Assembly: GCF_900105045.1 (NCBI RefSeq)
Contig: NZ_LT629739.1
Span: 1,116,001-1,180,000 of the forward strand
From: Brevibacterium picturae
GTDB lineage: Bacteria; Actinomycetota; Actinomycetes; Actinomycetales; Brevibacteriaceae
Direction: 5' to 3'
DNA: 64,000 bases
The notes under the pieces are model-generated. The model had not been told where the DNA came from, made no database searches, and saw only the letters and a program-made list of their open reading frames with translations. Shown in pieces: positions 1 to 7,879 of the stretch. The translations under genes were made by a program, and so were the position numbers. Each line of letters opens with the position of its first letter. Positions within the stretch are counted from its first letter, which is position 1.

Positions 1-291
1 CTGACGATCTACCGGCTGGTGCAGGAGGCGTTGACCAACGTGCGTAACCACGCCGGACCGGACCTCTCTCGTGTCGCCGTGCTGCTTCGCTTCCAGTCGG
101 CTGAGGTGGAGGTGCGTATCGTCGACGATGGTCAGGGCGCAAGCACACGAGAGAGCGAACAGGCCAGCGGGCACGGCCTGGTCGGCATGCGGGAACGCGT
201 GGCCGCGCACCGCGGTAGGCTCTGCGTTGGTCCGAGCAAGGCCGGCGGCTTCGAAGTCGTGGCTGTGCTGCCGGTGGAGGGAGGACCATGA
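1..291 (+). CDS. Sensor histidine kinase, C-terminal end (partial)
   Basis: This is the last ~96 residues of a NarL-type two-component sensor kinase; the start lies left of the window. The visible part is the HATPase_c ATP-binding domain: an N-box-like segment (LVQEALTNVRNHA), a G1-box-like DDGQG and a G2-like GHGLVGMRERV, as in HisKA_3 kinases such as DesK and LiaS. Its stop codon overlaps the ATG of the response regulator (ATGA at 288-291), so the two are translationally coupled and form one signalling pair. With an ABC transporter downstream, the pair probably senses an envelope or antibiotic stress; that is inference. Confidence 0.9.
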   Translation: MTIYRLVQEALTNVRNHAGPDLSRVAVLLRFQSAEVEVRIVDDGQGASTRESEQASGHGLVGMRERVAAHRGRLCVGPSKAGGFEVVAVLPVEGGP

Positions 292-959
292 CGGTTCGGG
301 TGGTGCTGGTCGATGACCAGGAGATGATTCGGATGGGACTGCGGATGGTGCTGGAGTCCCAGCCGGGCATCGAAATCGTCGGGGATGCCGACGACGGCGA
401 CAGCGCGCTTGAACTGCTGGGGCAGGTCGAGGCGGACGTCGTGCTCATGGACGTGCGGATGCCGCGGATGAACGGCGTGGAGGCGACCCTCCGCATCCGG
501 GAGCGGGAGGGTGCGCCGGAGGTGCTCATCCTGACGACCTTTGACCTCGACGAGTACGCCTACGATGGCCTGCAGGCCGGTGCCTCGGGGTTCCTGCTCA
601 AGGACACGCCGGTCGAAGACATCGCGGCCGCGATCAGTCACATTCACAATGGCGACGCCGTTGTCGCGCCGAGCACCACCAAGCGTCTGCTCGACCACTT
701 CACCCGGTCCCGACTGGAGCTGGCGGGCAACCCCGCCCCCGGTGGACGGTTGGAGGAACTGACGCCGCGGGAGCATGAGGTCCTCCAGTTGATCGCTCGC
801 GGGATGTCGAATGCGGAGATCGCCGCTCATCTGGTGCTCGCCGAGGGCACGGTCAAGGTCCACGTCGGCCGCATCCTCACCAAGCTGGGCCTGCGAGACC
901 GGGTCCAGGCTGTCGTCCTCGCCTACGAGAGCGGGCTCGTCGAGGCCGGCGAGCACTGA
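288..959 (+). CDS. NarL/FixJ-family response regulator
   Basis: 223 residues, normal for the family. The receiver domain (about 1-120) has the acidic pair DD near residue 10, the phosphoacceptor Asp at about residue 55 (VLMDVRMP) and the conserved Lys at about 105 (LLKDT). A LuxR-type HTH follows at about 150-215 (LTPREHEVLQLIARGMSNAEIA). It accepts phosphate from the overlapping upstream kinase and binds DNA. The ABC transporter operon starting 125 bp downstream is the obvious target, as in DesR/LiaR-type regulons, but this is inferred from position. Confidence 0.93.
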   Translation: MTVRVVLVDDQEMIRMGLRMVLESQPGIEIVGDADDGDSALELLGQVEADVVLMDVRMPRMNGVEATLRIREREGAPEVLILTTFDLDEYAYDGLQAGASGFLLKDTPVEDIAAAISHIHNGDAVVAPSTTKRLLDHFTRSRLELAGNPAPGGRLEELTPREHEVLQLIARGMSNAEIAAHLVLAEGTVKVHVGRILTKLGLRDRVQAVVLAYESGLVEAGEH

Positions 960-964
960 GACAC

Positions 965-977
965 CCGGACTGTCCGG
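965..977. promoter_or_regulatory. Inverted repeat CCGGA-CTG-TCCGG between regulator and ABC operon
   Basis: A perfect 5-bp inverted repeat with a 3-bp spacer begins five bases after the response-regulator stop codon, in the 124-bp gap before the ABC transporter gene. It could be a weak hairpin at the 3' end of the regulator transcript or a binding site. There is no T-run, so an intrinsic terminator is unlikely. Confidence 0.25.
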
Positions 978-1083
978 ATATCACTTCAGGCATACGAGCA
1001 CAGGGATGTACCTCGTGAGACATAGCCGGAAGATACGCCTATAGCCAGACGATTTCCGGCCGTGATCTGGGGATCGTAGAGGT

Positions 1084-1992
1084 ATGTCTTCCACGATCGT
1101 TGCCACCGAGAACCTGACCAAGCGCTACGGCAATCGCACCGTCGTCGAGAACCTCAACCTGGCCATCCCCGAGGGCTGCGTGTACGGGTTCCTCGGCCCC
1201 AACGGCTCGGGCAAATCCACGACGATGAAGATGCTGCTCTCCCTCATCCAGCCCACCAGCGGCAACGTCGAGATCATGGGCCAGCCCATGACCCGTGGCA
1301 CCCGAAGGAGTCTGCTGGGCCAGATCGGCTCGTTGATAGAGTCGCCGCCTGGCTATGCGCACCTGACCGGTGCGGAGAACATGCGCCTGGTTCAGCGACT
1401 GCTTGGGCTGGACCGGCAGCAGGTCGATGTCGCGGTGGCCACCGTGCGGCTGCAGGATCAGATGGGCAAGAAGGTCCGCGACTACTCCCTGGGCATGAAG
1501 CAGCGCCTGGGCATCGCGATGGCCCTGGCCCGGCAACCTCGGCTGCTGATCCTCGATGAGCCGACCAACGGCCTCGACCCGGCCGGGATCGAGGAGATGC
1601 GGACCCTGCTGCGACGGCTGGCGGGTGACGGGGTGACCGTCATGGTCTCCTCGCACCTGCTCGGTGAGATCGACAAGACCGCGACCATGCTCGGCGTCCT
1701 CTCCGCCGGGCGGATGATCTTCCAAGGCACCCGCTCGGAGTTGATGGTGGCCTCGACCCCGGATGTCATCATCACCTGTACCGACCCGCAGGCCGCTGCC
1801 GCCACGCTGGGCTCGTTCAACGCCCGACTCACCGAGGCCGGCGAGGTCGCCGTGCCCGGCCTCGACGATCGGCAGACCGCCGGCGTCGTCGCCGCACTCG
1901 TCGGCGAGGGAATCGGGGTCTACGGAGTGGCCCGCGACGAGCAGAGCCTCGAAGACGTCTTCATGCACCTCACTGCCGGAGGTGGACTGTGA
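1084..1992 (+). CDS. ABC transporter ATP-binding protein (BcrA/lantibiotic-immunity type)
   Basis: 302 residues, a single nucleotide-binding domain: Walker A GPNGSGKST (about 39-47), signature YSLGMKQR, Walker B LLILDEPTNGLD and H-loop SSHLL, then a ~90-residue C-terminal extension usual for drug- and bacteriocin-resistance ATPases (CcmA/BcrA group). It powers the two membrane proteins encoded directly downstream. The stop overlaps the next gene's GTG start by 4 bp (GTGA), showing an operon. Substrate is unknown; export of or protection from a peptide antibiotic is the family expectation. Confidence 0.92.
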   Translation: MSSTIVATENLTKRYGNRTVVENLNLAIPEGCVYGFLGPNGSGKSTTMKMLLSLIQPTSGNVEIMGQPMTRGTRRSLLGQIGSLIESPPGYAHLTGAENMRLVQRLLGLDRQQVDVAVATVRLQDQMGKKVRDYSLGMKQRLGIAMALARQPRLLILDEPTNGLDPAGIEEMRTLLRRLAGDGVTVMVSSHLLGEIDKTATMLGVLSAGRMIFQGTRSELMVASTPDVIITCTDPQAAAATLGSFNARLTEAGEVAVPGLDDRQTAGVVAALVGEGIGVYGVARDEQSLEDVFMHLTAGGGL

Positions 1993-2738
1993 ACACCCGC
2001 GCCGTGTCCAATGAGTTCGCCAAGATGCGGCACCTGAGAGTCGGTCTCGTCGCCGTGGTCATGGTCGTCGCCGTGCTCGGGCTCTCGCTCTACACCGTGG
2101 TGTCCAGCCCGACGTTCAGCCCTGAGGCACCGGGAGCCTGGAACGGGCTGCTGGCAGGCATGTCCCTGGGCATCCCATTGGTCTTCCCGCTGCTGCTGGC
2201 GGTGCTCGCCTCGCGCCAGATCGACATCGAGCACCAGGGAAATGGGTGGCTGCTGCAGGCGACCTCCGGACTCACCCCGGGCGGCATGTGCCGGGCGAAA
2301 TTCATCGCGCTGGGACTCATCGTCACAGCGATCACGATTGGCACCAGCCTCCTGGTCCTCGCGACGGGGAAGCTGCTGGTCGGGATCATCCCGCCTGTCC
2401 CTTTCGTCCACTGGGCCGGCTTCACGGGGTGCATGCTCGCCGTCAACCTCGTCGTCCTCGCCGGCCACATCCTGGTCTCGGCGAAGATCGACAACCAACT
2501 CGTCGCCCTCGGAATCGGGATCCTCGGGACCATCCTGGCCGTCTTCTCCCAAGGACTGCCCGCCGTCGCCGCGCACCTCACGCCGTGGGGCTACTACGCG
2601 CTCGCAATGGCTGCCGACTACCGGGGCAGCGGCTTCGTCGCCCTGCCGCTGCCGTATCCGAGCATCGCCGCCCTGGCCGTGGTTGCCAGCGTTGTGTTCA
2701 CCATCATCACCTACCGCTTCGACCATCAGGAGGCCTGA
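1989..2738 (+). CDS. ABC transporter permease (ABC-2 type) subunit 1
   Basis: 249 residues with about six hydrophobic segments, the size of lantibiotic-immunity permeases (BcrB/MutE/EpiE group). It starts at a GTG that overlaps the ATPase stop. An N-terminal FAKMRHLRVGL segment precedes the first membrane helix, the usual cytoplasmic coupling element. The next permease gene follows after one base, so ATPase and both permeases are co-translated. No substrate can be read from the sequence. Confidence 0.85.
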   Translation: MNTRAVSNEFAKMRHLRVGLVAVVMVVAVLGLSLYTVVSSPTFSPEAPGAWNGLLAGMSLGIPLVFPLLLAVLASRQIDIEHQGNGWLLQATSGLTPGGMCRAKFIALGLIVTAITIGTSLLVLATGKLLVGIIPPVPFVHWAGFTGCMLAVNLVVLAGHILVSAKIDNQLVALGIGILGTILAVFSQGLPAVAAHLTPWGYYALAMAADYRGSGFVALPLPYPSIAALAVVASVVFTIITYRFDHQEA

Positions 2739-2739
2739 C

Positions 2740-3489
2740 ATGGGTGCCCTCAACGCCGAACTGATCAAACTCAAGCGCGGGCTGGCCTGGCCAGTCGTGG
2801 TGCTCCTGCCCATCGTCCTCGTGCTCGCAGGGGCGGCGACCCAGCTGGCCCGCGGCGGGCAGCCGGAGAACGGGTGGCACACAGTCTGGGTCCAGTCCGT
2901 CGTCTTCTACGGCCTGTTCCCGTTAGCGATCGGGGTCGCGATCCTCGGCTCCCTGGTCTGGCGGGCCGAGCACCGCGGCAGCAACTGGAACGCCCTGATG
3001 AGCGGACCAACCTCCTCGCTGCGCATCGTCATCGCCAAAGCCGCCGTCGTCGCCGGACTCACCGCGATCATGCAGATCATCCTCCTGGTTTCGGTGGTCG
3101 CCATCGGAAAGCTCGCGTTCGGGCTGCCCGGCATGCTGCCCGGCCAGTACGTCGGCATCACCGGGCTGCTCGTGGTCGCGACCATCCCGGTCGCGGCCGT
3201 CCAGTCCGCGCTGTCGATGGTTCTGCGCTCCTTCGCCGCCCCGATCGCGGTCGCGCTCGTCGCCGCAGGCATCTCGCTGGCGCTTCTGATGATCGAGGTC
3301 CCAGGTGCGATCGCCTCGCCCTACGGGCTCGCCACGCGCACGACCCAGCTTGGCACCGGCATGTTCGCTGACACCGGCACCATCACCGGCGGCGACGTCG
3401 TCGCGATCCTCATCGCCGCTGCGATCCTGGCCGTTGCGCTCGTAACGGTCACGACCTGGATCCTCGAACGCCGCGACACCCGCATCTGA
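2740..3489 (+). CDS. ABC transporter permease (ABC-2 type) subunit 2
   Basis: 249 residues, same size and topology as its neighbour; N-terminal NAELIKLKRGLAW then about six membrane segments. Start ATG at 2740 is chosen because it follows the previous stop by one base and has CAGGAGG just upstream; the open frame upstream of it is only a shadow of the preceding gene. A degraded copy of its C-terminal half lies on the other strand at 10284-10690 (shared stretches such as FGLPGMLPGQY and IASPYGLATRTT), showing that a second such transporter once existed nearby. Confidence 0.87.
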   Translation: MGALNAELIKLKRGLAWPVVVLLPIVLVLAGAATQLARGGQPENGWHTVWVQSVVFYGLFPLAIGVAILGSLVWRAEHRGSNWNALMSGPTSSLRIVIAKAAVVAGLTAIMQIILLVSVVAIGKLAFGLPGMLPGQYVGITGLLVVATIPVAAVQSALSMVLRSFAAPIAVALVAAGISLALLMIEVPGAIASPYGLATRTTQLGTGMFADTGTITGGDVVAILIAAAILAVALVTVTTWILERRDTRI

Positions 3490-3565
3490 GCAGGCTAATC
3501 CAAAACTCTCAGACGGGCACCGCGAAGAGCGAGCGTGGATGCAGCTCACCAGGGGGAAACGATCG

Positions 3566-4609
3566 TCACGCGACCTTCACGATAGGCCGCAGGGGCCCAC
3601 CGATCGTCGTCGCCAATCGCTCGACCTGTTCCTCGAACGCCTCGCGGGGCGGCGCGCCGTACTCGCCGAACCACAGCACCTCCACCTCGCCGTCTTTGGC
3701 CACCCACGTTCCGCTCACGACGCCGCTGGCGATCACTATGTTCGCCTTGCGCGTCACCGAAGCACGGTGTGCCGGCGGGACGACATGCTCGGCCTTGGTG
3801 CCCGGCCCGATTGCCCATTGGTCGTGGCCGGGCAGGAACTGCACAGCCTCAGTGGGGCGCGCCTCCATCAGCGCGTCAACGTCCTCACTCGTCACGTAGA
3901 CGGTCTCGCCCTCGACATCGACGGCCACCAGCTGGTCCTTCATCTCCGCGAGCCAACCCTGCAGGCGCTTGCGGCCGGCGCTGAGTCCTTCACCCAGCCA
4001 ATAGTGGATGTGGTCATGGGTTGCCGGGACATAGCTGCGCAGGTACGACGTGATCGCGTGTGGTCCGGCCTCGTCGAGGTCCCAGAGTCCTGCCCATCGC
4101 GCGATATCGGCAAGCCGCTGGAAGGAGTGCTTCCCGTCTCGTTGTGGCCCTAGGCTCACGTCGCCCTGCCAGGTGAGCGGCTTGATCAGCGTGCCAGCAC
4201 CATCGTCGAAAACAGGGCGCAGGTGACGGTACGTCTGCTGGCGCGTCACCGCCGTGCCGAGCTCAGCGATGGTGAGCGGTCCCTCCTCGAGAGCTTCCCG
4301 CACCGTCTCACGGAAACCGGGCCAGTCGGTTGCCTTCAATTCGTAGTACTTCTGCCAGCTCGGCAGCTCCCACTGCCGTCCGGCCGACCGAAGCGCGAGA
4401 TAGGCTCCGCCGTCCTCCGGTGTCAGGTAGTGCCTCGCACCTCGGAAGGCGAAGACTTTGATGACCTCTCCGCCGGCGAGGGCGCGCCCGAGCTCTCCGG
4501 CATGCGATCGGACCCGGCGTGCCCCGACTGCGTACTCAGCCGAGCCGTCATCCGTCGCCAACACCGCCCCAAGGAGTCGCACCACGTCCGCGACCGAACC
4601 GCTTCCCAC
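3566..4609 (-). CDS. Winged-helix DNA-binding protein (AlkZ/YcaQ-like, HTH_42), N-terminus disrupted
   Basis: 347 readable residues from a GTG at 4607-4609. The body matches winged-helix AlkZ-like proteins (repeated winged helices, W-rich segments, ends LRPIVKVA). Reading further upstream in the same frame gives a typical family N-terminus (SITWSQVLAWGM) from a possible GTG at 4667-4669, but a TAG at 4628-4630 interrupts it just before LHLLDPVG. The gene is therefore either nonsense-mutated or translated from the internal GTG with a shortened first helix. The catalytic QxQ motif of true AlkZ glycosylases is not seen (AVLATDD in that area), so glycosylase activity is doubtful. Convergent with the ABC operon; no operon partner. 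Confidence 0.72.
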   Translation of the reverse strand: MGSGSVADVVRLLGAVLATDDGSAEYAVGARRVRSHAGELGRALAGGEVIKVFAFRGARHYLTPEDGGAYLALRSAGRQWELPSWQKYYELKATDWPGFRETVREALEEGPLTIAELGTAVTRQQTYRHLRPVFDDGAGTLIKPLTWQGDVSLGPQRDGKHSFQRLADIARWAGLWDLDEAGPHAITSYLRSYVPATHDHIHYWLGEGLSAGRKRLQGWLAEMKDQLVAVDVEGETVYVTSEDVDALMEARPTEAVQFLPGHDQWAIGPGTKAEHVVPPAHRASVTRKANIVIASGVVSGTWVAKDGEVEVLWFGEYGAPPREAFEEQVERLATTIGGPLRPIVKVA

Positions 4610-4801
4610 GGGGTCGAGCAGATGCAGCTACATCCCCCAGGCGAGGACTTGCGACCAGGTGATCGACACCCCCGCAGTTTAACCGGACGACCGGACAATG
4701 CCCGATCGCTTACACGTCCCGCCGTGTCTACGGGTGATAGCAGCGCTATAAAATGCCGACCACCAATGAGCCGACTCGTGAGAAGATGGAAGGCCTGACG
4801 A

Positions 4802-5488
4802 ATGGAGGAGGACTTGTCACGAGATTCTGACTGCGATCCGGTCAATGGCAAGCACGACAACGAGCTCAGAATTGTCCTCAACCCGCCGCAGGACGACCGT
4901 CCGTTCGCAAAACTTCTGCGACACCGCGGGTCGACCAAGTCGTACCGGCCGGCTCACATCGATCTCGAGACTCTCAGCCGGCTCCTGGGAGCAGCGATCG
5001 GCTGCGCATCCACCGACCAGCGGCCCTACGGTTCGGCACACGCCAGATACGGGATCGTGGTCACCGTGATTGCCGCCGCCGTTGATGGTCTCGCACCTGC
5101 CGCTTCCCGCTACCTGCCCGTAGAGCATGCTCTGGTCCAGCGTGAAGAAGGCGATCACCGCGCCCTCCTGGCACGCGGATCCCTCGACGCAGACTGGTTG
5201 ACTACCTGCCCTGCCATGCTGCTGCTCTCGGCCGACCTCGCCGCCGCCAACGACTCGTTCGCAACCCAGGAAGCAGGCCGGGGTGAACGCTATTGCTGGT
5301 TCGAGGCCGGCCTGATTGCCCAGAACGTCTACCTGTGGGCCGCTGAGAACGCGCTCGGGACCGTCTTCCTCGGCGGCCTCGACTCCGTCAAGATACAGGC
5401 TGCGGCACGGTTGGTACCGCCATCACACACGATCCTTGGCATCCACCCGCTCGGCCACCCCGCTGAAGGAGCGACATCCGAATTCTGA
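4802..5488 (+). CDS. SagB/ThcOx-type nitroreductase-fold FMN oxidoreductase
   Basis: 228 residues. It shows the nitroreductase-family opening RGSTKSYRP (about 40-48, the FMN phosphate-binding R-x-S region) and the SagB-like ending with GLIAQNVYLWAAENALGT and FLGGLDS, followed by GIHPLGHP. This is the FMN-dependent oxidoreductase fold used by SagB azoline dehydrogenases, but no azole peptide precursor, SagC or SagD is nearby, so a free-standing oxidoreductase is more likely. Start ATG at 4802 is preceded by a modest purine stretch. It stands alone between convergent genes. Confidence 0.75.
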   Translation: MEEDLSRDSDCDPVNGKHDNELRIVLNPPQDDRPFAKLLRHRGSTKSYRPAHIDLETLSRLLGAAIGCASTDQRPYGSAHARYGIVVTVIAAAVDGLAPAASRYLPVEHALVQREEGDHRALLARGSLDADWLTTCPAMLLLSADLAAANDSFATQEAGRGERYCWFEAGLIAQNVYLWAAENALGTVFLGGLDSVKIQAAARLVPPSHTILGIHPLGHPAEGATSEF

Positions 5489-5580
5489 GCAAATCTGTTG
5501 CCCCACCTACCGTCAGACCGCGCACCAGTGCCAGGGTCGGACTACTCCTTCTCGGTCGAGGCCACGCCAAGGGTGCGTCC

Positions 5581-6981
5581 TTACGCGATCGATGATGGCG
5601 GATGGTGGCCAGTTCGTCCGGCGAGGACCTCCGAGTAGAGACCAGCGAGTCGGTCGACGCCGTCGCGTAGTTCGTTCTCGGGCAACGTGAACGGCAGGCG
5701 CAGGTGTCGCTCGAACGCGCCCCCGACCCCGTACCGTGGACCTGCCGCGAGCAGCAGCCCGTGATCCGGGGCGGTGTTGGCCAATCGCGTGCTAACCGGC
5801 TCGGCCAAGCGCACCCAGAGACCGACCCCGCCAGCAGGGATGGAGTACGTCGCATCCGGCAACTGCGTCGACAGCGCTGTGCCCAGAGCATTCAGCGCGC
5901 AGTGCCGCGCCAGCCGGGGACCTTCATCGCGGGTCCGGCCTCCTGCTATGAGCTCGACTGCTGCCAGCTGCTCGAGGACCGGGTTGCCGAGGTCGAACAG
6001 GTTGCGGGAGCGAACCAACCGATCGATGAGCTCCGTGCCGGCCCGTACCCAGCCGACACGCAGGCCTCCCCAGACGCTTTTGGACAGCGACCCGATGGTT
6101 ACCACCTGCCGGTGGTAGGCGGCCAGCGGCGTCACGGGGGAAAACGGGTGCAGCCCGGCTTCGACGTCGAGGAGGGTTTCGTCGACGATGGTCGGCGACG
6201 ACAGCCGCATCGAACGGCGCACGTCTTCTCCCATCGTGAGGCCCGTGGGATTTTGGAACTCCGGAATCAGGTAGGTCAGGTCCGCGGAGCGGTTGGCGGC
6301 AGAGAACCGCTCGGCGTCCCACCCCTCAGCGACGCTGATCGGTATGATGCGCGCGGAACGGTCGAGGAAGACGCGGATCGCGTTGGGGTAGGTGGGATGC
6401 TCGATGACCACTCGACCATTGCGAGGCAGCAATTCATGCGTGACCAGCGCGAGGGCGTGCTGGGCTCCGTGGGTAACCATGATCTGGTCCGGGCCGGTGG
6501 GCAGACCCCGTTGGCGGTAGCGGTCAGCGATCGCGCGGCGCAGTTCCCCGACTCCGGCGCGTTCATACCCGTTCCCGGCGAAGTGGCGGGGCATGTAGTC
6601 CAACGCTGCGCGGAACGCGGCGTGGATCAATTCGCCCGGTGCCGCTGGAGACGCCGACGAGAAGTCGATGACGTCGGCGACGCAGTGCGGCCTCAAGGTG
6701 TCCAGGGCCGTTGCCGGCAGTGTCACGACGGCTCGCGTGCGGGAGTTGGTCTGCAGGAAACCGGAGGCGACCAGGTTGCGATAGGCCGTCGCCGTCGTCG
6801 TCCGGCTGACACGCAGGGTTTCTGCCAGGGTCCGCTCGCTGGGAAGCTTGACACCGAGGGCGAGACGGCCGTCGACGATGAGGCGTTGAAGAGCCTCGGA
6901 CAGTGCCCGATGCGCGGGTCCCGACTCGGGGTGCCACTGTCCGAGCAGGACTGCCAGTGCGCTTGCTTCCACCCTCATCAT
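5581..6981 (-). CDS. yczR: MocR-family transcriptional regulator YczR
   Basis: About 466 residues: N-terminal GntR winged helix (LPSERTLAETLRVSRTTTATAY) joined to a fold-type I aminotransferase domain. The PLP lysine is in IGSLSKSVWGGLR, and EFQNPTG is the conserved substrate-loop motif. Divergent from a YczE membrane protein, the pairing that defines the YczR subgroup of MocR regulators, studied in Brevibacterium linens. It should use PLP as effector cofactor and control yczE. Start could be either ATG of the MM pair (6981 or 6978) or the ATG at 6996; homology starts at about MRVEASAL. The frame stays open well upstream but that part is a shadow of yczE. Confidence 0.9.
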   Translation of the reverse strand: MMRVEASALAVLLGQWHPESGPAHRALSEALQRLIVDGRLALGVKLPSERTLAETLRVSRTTTATAYRNLVASGFLQTNSRTRAVVTLPATALDTLRPHCVADVIDFSSASPAAPGELIHAAFRAALDYMPRHFAGNGYERAGVGELRRAIADRYRQRGLPTGPDQIMVTHGAQHALALVTHELLPRNGRVVIEHPTYPNAIRVFLDRSARIIPISVAEGWDAERFSAANRSADLTYLIPEFQNPTGLTMGEDVRRSMRLSSPTIVDETLLDVEAGLHPFSPVTPLAAYHRQVVTIGSLSKSVWGGLRVGWVRAGTELIDRLVRSRNLFDLGNPVLEQLAAVELIAGGRTRDEGPRLARHCALNALGTALSTQLPDATYSIPAGGVGLWVRLAEPVSTRLANTAPDHGLLLAAGPRYGVGGAFERHLRLPFTLPENELRDGVDRLAGLYSEVLAGRTGHHPPSSIA

Positions 6982-6996
6982 GCCAGCATCGCCCAT

Positions 6997-7099
6997 CTGG
7001 CTATGGAAATAAAGTCCAGTACGGTCGACAGTGGCACGTATGGCCTCTCGTTTCCAAACACTCCGACGGTCCCGACGTGCAGCGAGACCTCTGGTCCGA
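6997..7099. promoter_or_regulatory. yczR-yczE divergent control region
   Basis: Gap between the divergent yczR and yczE starts. It holds two TATGG direct repeats (7002-7006 and 7039-7043, 37 bp apart) and a short inverted pair, TGGAAA at about 7004-7009 with TTTCCA near 7051. MocR regulators typically bind direct repeats between divergent genes, so this is where YczR should bind, but the exact site is not proven here. Confidence 0.35.
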
Positions 7100-7855
7100 A
7101 TGGGGCCGCGTGAGCAGCTTCGGGCCGGCAACTTGACCCGCCGGGTATCCCAACTCCTGGTCGGTCTGATCGGATACGGGGCGTGCGTGATGCTGCTCGT
7201 CGAGTCCGGGTTGGGGGCGGCGAGTTGGAACGTGTTGGCTGAGGGGATCGCGGAGAGTACCGGGCTCTCCTTCGGGTGGACGACGAATTTCATCGCGGCG
7301 GTGGTGCTCCTGGCCTGGATCCCGTTGCGCGAGCCTCCCGGCATCGGAACTGTTCTCAACGTCATGATCGTCGGAGTCGCCGCTGACGCCACCGCCGCAC
7401 TCCTGCCCGACCTCGACTCCCTCGGTGCCCGCATGGCGGCCTTCGCCATCGGGCTGGTGGGATTCGCCTTCTTCGACGCCCTGTATCTCGGAGCACAGTT
7501 CGGGTCCGGTCCGCGTGATGGGCTGATGACCGGCCTCGTGCACGTGACCGGGAAACCGGTTGCGGCCGTGCGGACCGGGCTCGACATCGTCGTGGCCCTC
7601 GTCGGTTGGTCTGTCGGGGGCACGCTCGGTCTCGGCACGATCCTGATCACCCTGTGCACCGGATGGCTCGTCGGCACTGTGCTGCCGTGGGTCACCGTCC
7701 GGCTCGAGCACAAGTCCCCTCCCGCAGCCAGCAGGCAGGTCGACCGCGATCCAACCTCAGCCGCAGCGCAGATGATCGAGGATCCTCGCGGATGGCCCCA
7801 CCGCAAGGCATGGGGAGCCAGCGGAATTTTTCGGGCCACTGACGACGAGGCGTAG
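7100..7855 (+). CDS. yczE: YczE/YitT-type membrane protein
   Basis: 251 residues from ATG 7100, chosen because the family begins with a short Arg-rich tail (LRAGNLTRRV) directly before the first membrane helix; an in-frame start at 7031 would add 23 Arg-rich residues and cover the control region. About five membrane segments, with family hallmarks SGLGAASWNVLAEG, TGLSFG, GTVLNV and DGLMTGL. It is an integral membrane protein of unknown transport role, paired with the divergent regulator yczR. Confidence 0.85.
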   Translation: MGPREQLRAGNLTRRVSQLLVGLIGYGACVMLLVESGLGAASWNVLAEGIAESTGLSFGWTTNFIAAVVLLAWIPLREPPGIGTVLNVMIVGVAADATAALLPDLDSLGARMAAFAIGLVGFAFFDALYLGAQFGSGPRDGLMTGLVHVTGKPVAAVRTGLDIVVALVGWSVGGTLGLGTILITLCTGWLVGTVLPWVTVRLEHKSPPAASRQVDRDPTSAAAQMIEDPRGWPHRKAWGASGIFRATDDEA

Positions 7856-7879
7856 TTCTCGACGGTCAGGTCCACACGG

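Noticed and set aside
4802..5488. Thiazole/oxazole-modified peptide cluster (SagB-like gene)
   Set aside because: No cyclodehydratase, precursor peptide or transporter of that kind adjoins it.
6997..7875. Extension of the yczR frame by about 290 codons
   Set aside because: It reads the complement of yczE; regulator homology begins at about 6981.
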